Source of the DNA: Phytomonas francai | Lineage: Eukaryota; Euglenozoa; Kinetoplastea; Trypanosomatida; Trypanosomatidae | Reading direction: 5' to 3' | NCBI GenBank assembly: GCA_001766655.1 | Contig: MJCC01000024.1 | Location: 151,494 to 164,995 of the forward strand | DNA: 13,502 bases | Shown: piece by piece, positions 1-5,777 of the stretch | Layout: each line of letters starts with the position of its first letter | Position numbering within the stretch: the first letter of the stretch is position 1 | The notes under the pieces: model-generated | Databases searched by the model: none | What the model was told of the DNA's origin: nothing | What the model saw: only the letters and a program-made list of their open reading frames with translations | Translations under genes and position numbers: made by a program

Positions 1-1401
1 GCCGCCGTCGAGGCCGCGCGCGCGCTCCGCCGACGCCTCGCGCCGTGCGTTTTGCGGCGCCGGAAGGCCGCCGTCGCCGCCGCGAGGCTCCCGCGCAAAT
101 TCGAGCGGGTCGTCCGCGTCGCCCTCGGGGAGGCCCAACTCGCGGCCTACGTCGAGGTCCTCGCCGGGGCCCCCGCGCAGCGCGTCCTCGCGGCGAGGGA
201 GGGCGGGTTTCTGCTCCCCGACGCCGGCCTCCGCCTCGCGCGCTTCCGCATCCTCGGCGAGCTCCGCGCGATCTGCAATCACGTCGAGCTCCACGCCGGC
301 CAGGGAAAGGCGAGGAAAAACCAAAACGAAAAAGGCGGAGGACCGGTAAGTTTCCGAAGCGACCTCCCCGTCGACCTCGCCGGCGGCGCGAAGCTCGGGG
401 TGCTCGCGGAGATGCTCGCGGAGTGGCGCCGCTTCGGCCACCGCGCGCTGCTCTTCTCCCAGACCCGCCGGATGCTCGACCTGGTCGAGAACCTCTGCGA
501 GAAGGCGGGCTACGCGTACATCCGAATGGACGGCCTCACCGGCCGCGAGCACCGCCAGGAGCTCATGGACCGCTTCAACGAGGACGGCCGTATTTTCCTC
601 GCCCTCCTGACGACGCGCGTCGGCGGCGTCGGCGTGAACCTCGTCGGCGCCGATCGCGTGGTCATTTTCGACCCCGATTGGAACCCGACGACGGACCTGC
701 AGGCCCGCGAGCGCGCCTGGCGGATCGGGCAGACCCGCGAGGTCTGCATTTACCGCCTGATCACCGCGGGCACCGTCGAGGAGGTCATCCTGCGCCGCCA
801 GCTCGCCAAGACGTACATCGCGGATAAGGTCCTCAGGGACCCCACCCTCCAGCGCTTTTTTAAACCCTCCGAGGGCCTCGCGGAGGGGCTTTTGCTCGGC
901 CCCGAGTACGCCGACCGCGTCCCGCCCGGCAAACGCCACGTCCTCGCGCCCGCCGACCTCGCGGTCGATCCGACGCCGCTCCTCCGCGATCCCGACGATC
1001 CGGCAATAGTTAAAACGGCCTCCCCTCCTCGCGATTCCACCCCCGCGCACGAAAGGGAGTTTGGAAGGCTGATTGCCATCAAAGAAGATCCGGAGGCCGC
1101 GGGGTCGAAGAATGGGGGTCCCCACACCCATCCTACCGACCATCCTCCCCATAATGGGAAGGATGAAAAGGAGGACACGTCGGAAACGGCCTTGGTAAAG
1201 CGCTTGTTGGATGGGTATGATTTGGATATCTCGGACATAGATCCCACCATCCAACGGCTTGCGCGGCTCAAAGTCGAGCAAACCATCGCACAGTTAATGA
1301 ATACGCAGGATCTGACAAACGAGAAGAAGAAGAAGGAGGAGCAAAGACGGTTTAGCCTGGTATACGCCGCGGAAATGCGATCGAAAAAGGCCAAAGAATG
1401 A
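1..1401 (+). CDS. ERCC6: CSB/RAD26-type SNF2 ATPase, 3' part (5' truncated by window)
   Basis: This is the second RecA lobe and C-terminal tail of a SNF2 translocase. The family remodels stalled RNA polymerase II in transcription-coupled repair in the nucleus. The frame is open from base 1, so 466 residues are visible and the N-terminal half, with the Walker motifs, lies outside; the TTG at 52 is internal. Numbering from base 1, an LRRRK motif is near residue 18, ICNH near 90, the FSQTRRMLDL segment near 153, motif V (TTRVGGVGVNL) at 204-214, DPDWNP near 224, and motif VI (QARERAWRIGQ) at 234-244. The DPDWNP-to-RIGQ stretch, followed by YRLITAGTVEE and KVLRDPTLQRFFKP, is the CSB/RAD26 signature rather than ISWI or CHD. 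The tail after about residue 290 is only some 175 residues, hydrophilic and Lys-rich, much shorter than in human CSB. GC3 falls in this tail: 18 of the first 20 codons end in G/C against 12 of 20 at 1201-1260. The gene ends at TGA 1399-1401. Confidence 0.9.
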   Translation, partial: AAVEAARALRRRLAPCVLRRRKAAVAAARLPRKFERVVRVALGEAQLAAYVEVLAGAPAQRVLAAREGGFLLPDAGLRLARFRILGELRAICNHVELHAGQGKARKNQNEKGGGPVSFRSDLPVDLAGGAKLGVLAEMLAEWRRFGHRALLFSQTRRMLDLVENLCEKAGYAYIRMDGLTGREHRQELMDRFNEDGRIFLALLTTRVGGVGVNLVGADRVVIFDPDWNPTTDLQARERAWRIGQTREVCIYRLITAGTVEEVILRRQLAKTYIADKVLRDPTLQRFFKPSEGLAEGLLLGPEYADRVPPGKRHVLAPADLAVDPTPLLRDPDDPAIVKTASPPRDSTPAHEREFGRLIAIKEDPEAAGSKNGGPHTHPTDHPPHNGKDEKEDTSETALVKRLLDGYDLDISDIDPTIQRLARLKVEQTIAQLMNTQDLTNEKKKKEEQRRFSLVYAAEMRSKKAKE

Positions 1402-1955
1402 TCAAGGTGAGCGAGGGAGATTGTTACGACGAGTAACGCTCAAAGGAGGCGAGAAAGGCGTGGATGGCTAACGGGCGGCATCCAAAAGGTCATTAAATAA
1501 CTTTATTACGCGTCTTTATTGGGCGCGAATAAATCGCTTTTTCTTTTTTTGGAAAGTATTATTATTAATGCCTATTTACGGGAAACACGCGCATCTGTCA
1601 TTCTGGAGGAGTTTGATTTTACCCCCTCCTCCCCCCGCCCACCCTCTTACCAAGGCTTTGTTGGAATGGGGCCTATTTAATGCGACAAGTTCTTTGCGTA
1701 TTATTTCCATTTGTCGTTGCTTAAAAATTTATAACAAACAGCTTGCTATGATAGATCCATATATCTGTGGATTATTGGAAAATAATATATTTCTTCGCAT
1801 AGAAACAGCTTTGTTGGGTTGAAAGTGTCACGTGCAGGCTTCGAACAGACCATAGTTTGTGGAGAAGAGAATGCATTCTGGAAAAGTATCTATCAGTACG
1901 AATCCCCCTCCACGCACATATTTAGAATTAACTCTTCCTGACCTAAGGTGCTTTC

Positions 1956-1994
1956 TCGGACCTACTTCGCCCTCTCTCTTTCTCTTTGTTGCAG
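1956..1994 (+). promoter_or_regulatory. candidate trans-splice acceptor (pyrimidine tract + CAG)
   Basis: A long C/T stretch, dominated by CT repeats near 1971-1990, ends in TTGTTGCAG with the AG at 1993-1994. This is a textbook 3' splice-site shape. It is about 760 bases before the DYRK start, so it would give a long 5' UTR containing the (TA)n tract, or would serve an unannotated transcript. Confidence 0.4.
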
Positions 1995-2052
1995 TTTGCT
2001 ATTAGCTTTCCACATGCGCGGAAGAATGATCTGATATTAATATGGTTTCTTA

Positions 2053-2055
<3 letters not shown>

Positions 2056-2088
<33 letters not shown>
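2056..2088. repeat. (TA)n microsatellite
   Basis: An uninterrupted TA dinucleotide run of 33 bases, about 16.5 units, in the middle of the long gap. It is self-complementary and could extrude or fold back. Similar TA tracts lie at 9008-9026 and 9417-9445. Confidence 0.95.
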
Positions 2089-2094
<6 letters not shown>

Positions 2095-2232
2095 TACGCA
2101 GTGGAGGCTGCGCTTTTTGTTCGCTTCGTAGTGATACATCGATCTGCACCGAGGGCATATCAAATTACCATCGTAATGGGTGGGTTAAGCACATTAACCT
2201 AATAATCTTTGGTGTTTCCCTTTTTGTATTTC

Positions 2233-2249
2233 TTTTTTTTTTTTTTTAG
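2233..2249 (+). promoter_or_regulatory. T15 run followed by AG, candidate splice acceptor
   Basis: Fifteen consecutive T residues (2233-2247) are followed directly by AG. This could act as a polypyrimidine tract and acceptor, but with no spacing between tract and AG it is less typical than the sites at 1994 or 2707. Confidence 0.3.
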
Positions 2250-2466
2250 GAAGTACTTCTGTGTTAATTTGCATCTTCTTATTTCAAAGAGAGGGTTCTA
2301 AAAAGTGATTGGGGCGTGTTTTCTCGTGTTGGTTTATTTCCAGAAGCTGATTATCCGGATCGGGGTACTACCAGCCCTACAAACCTATTTATTTCTGAAT
2401 TACTAAACAATTCCGATATAATATTATCCCTGACTTTTTGCTTTGCTCCTTTTATGATGTTCGGCT

Positions 2467-2543
2467 CTCCTCTTTCTTTCCCTCACTCCCTACATATTCT
2501 ATGTTCTCCCTTTTCCCCTTCCTGGTGTATCCTATGCAAACCC
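2467..2543 (+). promoter_or_regulatory. longest pyrimidine-rich tract in the gap, with downstream CAG
   Basis: About 60 bases of nearly continuous C/T (TCCTCTTTC..., TCCCTTTTCCCCTTCC) precede ACCCAG, with AG at about 2542-2543. It is the strongest tract upstream of the kinase and would give a 5' UTR of roughly 210 bases. The site ending at 2707 is the alternative. Confidence 0.4.
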
Positions 2544-2664
2544 AGCAACAGCAAACTGATTAAACCTACATACATTTCGATCATCCAATACACCGTACTC
2601 AGGGACTTCTGGGGGCACATAAAGGTTCTTAGTGTTTAATCTACATATTATTTATTGATTTAAT

Positions 2665-2707
2665 TGTTTATTTGTCTTTGGTTTACCATTTTTTGACTGT
2701 TGTGCAG
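2665..2707 (+). promoter_or_regulatory. candidate trans-splice acceptor nearest the DYRK gene
   Basis: A T-rich tract (TTTGTCTTTGGTTTACCATTTTTT) is followed by GTTGTGCAG, with AG at 2706-2707, about 48 bases before the ATG at 2756. Distance and shape suit a spliced-leader acceptor. A second T run at about 2739-2750 lies between this site and the ATG. Confidence 0.4.
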
Positions 2708-2755
2708 TGCCACATTACTGTATTTTAGAATTAGATTAATTTTTTTTTTTGCGCG

Positions 2756-5194
2756 ATGGTCTTGAGAGGAAATACGAATAGCAATTCGAATAACAACCAT
2801 TCCACGAGTAGTGGGGGGGCGGGAGGGGGGGTTGGTAGTTCGAGCCATTTCGCGCGCACCGGCGGGGCGCCCTCGCCGAGCACCGTCTCCGCATCCTCGA
2901 CCTCGCCCCCTACGCGGTTTAATGAATCCGCGAGCACCTCTCCCGTGCGAAAGGCCCTCGGGGAGGCTCCTCGGCCGCATAAAAACCCTCCGCCCTCGTC
3001 GGCGGCCCACCATCCGGGGCCTTTTCGCGGTGGAAGCGCGCATTACGGCCTGGGCGGTAGTAATCCTGCAAATCATAGCAACGTACGCGGAGGTGAAGGA
3101 GGAAATAGCGGAGGGGTACCGCCCCTCGCGCAGAAGGAAAAAGGCCTCATGAGAGAAAAGGAAAAGGAAAAGGAGGAGATCGCGAGGGTGTTAGTCGCGC
3201 GGCGTGCGCTTGAGCGCCCTGCAGTAGGGCTTTCCTCCCACATCATGATCAGTTACAAAGAAATCAACGTGAAGTTCTGCAATGAGCGCCGGCGAAGCAT
3301 GCACGGGACGAAATCCAACGACGGCTACGATGACCGGGAGGGACATTATGTCTCGATTATCGGCGAGGAAATCGCGGGGCGGTATACGGTGCAGGAGCTT
3401 CTCGGCAAGGGCAGCTTCGGGATCGTCCTAAGATGCTGTGATGAGAAATATCAGGAGCCTGTAGCGTTGAAAATCATTCGCAGTGGGGCGTATTTTTTCG
3501 CGCAGGGCTGCCTCGAGGCGGAGATCGTGGCCTATTTAAACAAAAACCCCGCCCTCGCAAACCTCGTCGTGCAGCTTCGAAAGGCGTTTACCTGGCAGGG
3601 ACACATTGTCCTCGTGCTGGACCTCCTGAGTTTCAACCTCTATCAACTGATTCGATGTACGAAGTTCAACGGGATGAGCCTGGACCTCACGCGGAAGTTC
3701 GCCTTTCAGCTCCTGCAGGTACTTTTACAGCTCGAGCAACACGATCCGCCGATTATTCACTGCGATTTTAAACCAGAGAACGTGGTTTTGCGGGATCGAA
3801 ATCGGAGTGGGATCCGCGTGATCGATTTTGGCTCCTCGTGCTATCAGCAAACCCGCCATTGGGTACTCCCGCCGCCCCGCGTGGCCTACCTTCCAAGGCA
3901 TCTCACCCACCAAACGGCGAGTATGCCGCTTGTGCATTCGACCTCCTCGGCCCCCGCGCTCCCCTCACGCTACGGAAAGGGTGGAGGTGAGCAAAGAGAG
4001 CTTATTACGAGCTCCGAGGTCTCGCCGATGCACGGGGAATCCCCCGCCTCGAAAAATCACCCCCCTACGGACGGAAAAAGCGAAAAAACCACCGCCGTTG
4101 ACAACGACAGCAGCGGCGGCGAGGCCGATCTGAACGAGAAGCCCTCCTTAGATCCCGCAGCCAGGGACGGGAGGTCGAGAGAAAATGCCGCTGAGGTGGG
4201 CGGGAATACCAACAATTTTATGCCCAAATACATTCAATCCCGTTTTTACCGCAGCCCAGAGGTCATTTTAGAGCTTGGCTACACGACCGCGATCGATCGC
4301 TGGTCCCTTGGGTGTATGTTGGTAGAGCTTCACACGGGAATTCCGCTTTTCCCTGGCAAGAATGAAGCCGACATGATCGCGCTTTTTACCGCGATTTTGG
4401 GCCCTTTGCCGGATCCCATGATCGCGTCGAGCCCGAAGTTCCAGAACTTCTACCACTATACCCACCCCGACCTCGGCCCGCGGGTGGGTGAGGAGAATCC
4501 CCTGCATCGTGCGCATTCCTACGTTCACCCTCGCGAGGCGGGGAAGCGAAGCCCGAAAGCGGAGGAACCCCCACCGGGCGTCGCCCTTGCCCGCCCCCCT
4601 CCGCGCGAGAGGGCGGCGCGCGGAGGGGGGCGGGCAAGGGCGACGCCCGGTGGGGGTTCCTCCGCTTTCGGATTTCGCGCGCCCGCGAGCGGCCCGGCCG
4701 TCGGAAAGCGCGCCGCGCGGCCCCTCGCAACGGGGAAGCACCCCCCGCCCCAAAAGGCCCCCGGCGGGGGACTGGAGAGGGCGTCTAGCAGGGGGGGGTC
4801 GCCGGGCGATGCGCAGGGCCCTCCCCCCACGAGCGGGAGTCTTCGCGCACCCGCGAACCCCACGACCGCGGCCTCGTCCTCCTCGTCGTCGTCGTCGTCG
4901 TCGTTTTCGTTTCCGTCGTCGTTTCGGCTGCGGGAGCGGGCCGACCCGCAGTGGTGCCGCCCGCTGGAGGAGATCATCGGGGTCCACACGGGGGGGCCCC
5001 GCGGCTGCCGCGCCGGCCAGCCCGGGCATGAGCCCGCCGTGTATCAAATATTCTTAGATTTCATCCAAAAGCTGCTGGAGTACGACCCTCGGAAACGAAT
5101 GAACTGCGCGGAGGCGATTCGGCACCCTTTTCTCGCGCCGTTGATTGAAATGGAGGCGAAGGCGGCCGCGGCGGCAGCCCAGCAGCAGCACTAG
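2756..5194 (+). CDS. DYRK: DYRK1-like dual-specificity protein kinase with two kinase-domain insertions
   Basis: This 812-residue kinase of the CMGC group would autophosphorylate on an activation-loop Tyr and phosphorylate Ser/Thr substrates. Residues 1-130 are Ser/Gly/Pro-rich. A DYRK homology box (NDGYDD) is at 188-193. The kinase domain has GKGSFG at 217-222, the ATP-binding Lys239, catalytic HCDFKPEN at 335-342 and DFG at 357-359. The activation-loop Tyr492 lies in KYIQSRFYRSPE. The DYRK1 hallmark GVHTGGPRGCRAG is near 743-755, and the domain ends with YDPRKRM. Oddities are Phe338 where the family usually has Leu, a likely Leu288 gatekeeper where human DYRK1A has Phe, and Pro in place of the first Tyr of the YxY motif. 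About 120 extra residues lie between DFG and Tyr492, and roughly 130 low-complexity residues precede the GVHTGG motif. The ATG is the first after an in-frame TAG at 2732. All core catalytic residues are present, so activity is likely. Assignment to DYRK is secure; the subfamily call rests on the C-lobe motif. Confidence 0.93.
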   Translation: MVLRGNTNSNSNNNHSTSSGGAGGGVGSSSHFARTGGAPSPSTVSASSTSPPTRFNESASTSPVRKALGEAPRPHKNPPPSSAAHHPGPFRGGSAHYGLGGSNPANHSNVRGGEGGNSGGVPPLAQKEKGLMREKEKEKEEIARVLVARRALERPAVGLSSHIMISYKEINVKFCNERRRSMHGTKSNDGYDDREGHYVSIIGEEIAGRYTVQELLGKGSFGIVLRCCDEKYQEPVALKIIRSGAYFFAQGCLEAEIVAYLNKNPALANLVVQLRKAFTWQGHIVLVLDLLSFNLYQLIRCTKFNGMSLDLTRKFAFQLLQVLLQLEQHDPPIIHCDFKPENVVLRDRNRSGIRVIDFGSSCYQQTRHWVLPPPRVAYLPRHLTHQTASMPLVHSTSSAPALPSRYGKGGGEQRELITSSEVSPMHGESPASKNHPPTDGKSEKTTAVDNDSSGGEADLNEKPSLDPAARDGRSRENAAEVGGNTNNFMPKYIQSRFYRSPEVILELGYTTAIDRWSLGCMLVELHTGIPLFPGKNEADMIALFTAILGPLPDPMIASSPKFQNFYHYTHPDLGPRVGEENPLHRAHSYVHPREAGKRSPKAEEPPPGVALARPPPRERAARGGGRARATPGGGSSAFGFRAPASGPAVGKRAARPLATGKHPPPQKAPGGGLERASSRGGSPGDAQGPPPTSGSLRAPANPTTAASSSSSSSSSSFSFPSSFRLRERADPQWCRPLEEIIGVHTGGPRGCRAGQPGHEPAVYQIFLDFIQKLLEYDPRKRMNCAEAIRHPFLAPLIEMEAKAAAAAAQQQH
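4553..4671. repeat. perfect 55-bp inverted repeat with 9-base loop, inside the DYRK coding region
   Basis: Bases 4553-4607 are the exact reverse complement of 4617-4671; I checked the pairs individually. The loop is the 9 bases 4608-4616. Beyond two mismatches, a further 5 bp (GCGAA/TTCGC) continues the symmetry. The arms are very GC-rich, so the mRNA could form an extremely stable hairpin. The repeat stays in frame and encodes Pro/Arg/Gly/Ala-rich sequence in the second kinase insertion. It may be a fold-back duplication or, less welcome, a library or assembly artefact. Confidence 0.95.
4874..4903 (+). repeat. poly-serine codon repeat (mostly TCG)
   Basis: Ten consecutive serine codons, mostly TCG, lie near the end of the second low-complexity insertion of the DYRK kinase, followed by Phe/Ser/Pro. 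It is a slippage-prone trinucleotide tract, so its length may vary between alleles. Confidence 0.9.
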
Positions 5195-5431
5195 TGGCAG
5201 TCTATCCGCTGCCAACGCATATGTGAGTATTGGCCTATATCCTTCTATTGGCATATCTCTATATTGATATAGAGGGATGCAAATCGATATAGATATAGAA
5301 ATATATGGGTGGTAGGTATGCATCTGAACGTGTTGAGTTTATTTATAAAATTAACTGGAAATAGTTACTTAACCTGCCATGGAAACCAAGCCTGGGGGTG
5401 AAATAAAATCCCAGGTTCTATTAGCCTAACT

Positions 5432-5473
5432 TACATATACATACATGCATACATACATATATAGATATATGTA

Positions 5474-5515
<42 letters not shown>

Positions 5516-5516
5516 C
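5432..5516. repeat. compound ACAT / TATG / (GT)17 microsatellite
   Basis: ACAT-type tetranucleotides (about 5432-5460) pass into TATG units and then an uninterrupted GT run of 34 bases at 5479-5512. On the RNA the GT part is GU-rich and is complementary to the CA tract at 5700-5718 in the same gap. Confidence 0.92.
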
Positions 5517-5546
5517 CAGTATCTATCTATGTTAACCCACTGTACT

Positions 5547-5566
5547 TTTTTGTGTCATCTCTCCAG
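5547..5566 (+). promoter_or_regulatory. candidate trans-splice acceptor upstream of the coiled-coil gene
   Basis: TTTTTTGTGTCATCTCTCCAG, with AG at 5565-5566, follows the GT repeat and lies about 210 bases before the ATG at 5778. A second pyrimidine tract (5635-5660) ends in GAAAAG with AG at 5665-5666. Which one is used cannot be told from sequence. Confidence 0.4.
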
Positions 5567-5666
5567 CCTCCCCGGTTTGTGACGGTAGTCGATATCCGAC
5601 GGTCCTGGGTTACGGCTGCCGCCCCTCTATTAAAACCCCATCCCCCCTCGTCTCTCCCTCGAAAAG

Positions 5667-5686
5667 GTTGTTGTTGTTGTTGTTGT
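5667..5686. repeat. (GTT)n trinucleotide repeat
   Basis: Twenty bases of GTT repeats (about 6.7 units) directly follow the AG at 5665-5666, in the presumed leader of the coiled-coil gene. Confidence 0.9.
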
Positions 5687-5699
5687 CCCCCCTCACATC

Positions 5700-5718
5700 C
5701 ACACACACACACACACAC
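5700..5718. repeat. (CA)n microsatellite
   Basis: Nineteen bases of CA repeats, about 60 bases before the ATG at 5778. They are complementary to the longer GT tract at 5479-5512 on the same strand. Confidence 0.92.
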
Positions 5719-5777
5719 GCTGTGAGAAGGGGGAAAAAGGTATTGGATAGGATAAGCCGAGAGGAACCCCCGCGGCG

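Larger units (their letters stand above)
1402..2755. other. long AT-rich intergenic region
   Basis: These 1,354 bases between the SNF2 and DYRK genes contain no frame with the codon bias of the neighbours. They hold at least four pyrimidine-tract-plus-AG sites (near 1536-1556, 1956-1994, 2467-2543 and 2665-2707), a (TA)n tract at 2056-2088, a run of 15 T at 2233-2247 and a further T run just before the DYRK start. In a kinetoplastid such a region would carry the 3' UTR and poly(A) sites of the upstream gene and the trans-splice acceptor of the downstream one. The number of acceptor-like sites is high for one junction, so an unrecognised short transcript cannot be excluded. Confidence 0.6.
5195..5777. 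other. microsatellite-rich intergenic region
   Basis: These 583 bases contain no convincing gene. In order they hold a small inverted repeat (CTCTATA/TATAGAG, 5257-5274, loop TTGA), an ACAT/TATG/GT compound microsatellite, pyrimidine tracts ending in AG near 5566 and 5666, a GTT repeat and a CA repeat. The last 30 bases before the coiled-coil gene are purine-rich, with an in-frame TAG at 5748. Confidence 0.7.

Noticed and set aside
346..351. GTAAGT, a consensus 5' splice site, inside the SNF2 gene
   Set aside because: The frame reads through from ICNH to the next helicase block with a plausible loop length, and no matching branch and 3' site is needed to restore the protein.
45..827. 260-codon Arg/Pro-rich + frame at the left edge
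   Set aside because: It is a frame-shifted shadow of the SNF2 helicase, whose motifs are all in the other frame.
1986..2249. 87-codon frames on both strands across the (TA)n repeat
   Set aside because: They are open because TA and T repeats encode Ile/Tyr and Phe runs without stops.
2316..2639. 107-codon + frame in the long gap
   Set aside because: Its codon use is AT-rich, it runs through the longest pyrimidine tract and acceptor candidate, and it shows no protein motif.
4553..4671. Inverted repeat as the terminal repeats of a transposon
   Set aside because: Only 9 bases separate the arms, so there is no room for an element, and no target-site duplication was seen.
4268..5047. 259-codon - frame opposite the DYRK C-lobe
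   Set aside because: It is an Arg/Gly/Pro-rich antisense shadow; the sense frame carries conserved kinase motifs on both sides.
5257..5274. CTCTATA/TATAGAG hairpin after the DYRK stop as a terminator
   Set aside because: It is a short AT-rich stem in repeat-rich DNA; a bacterial-type terminator is not expected here and no T run follows.
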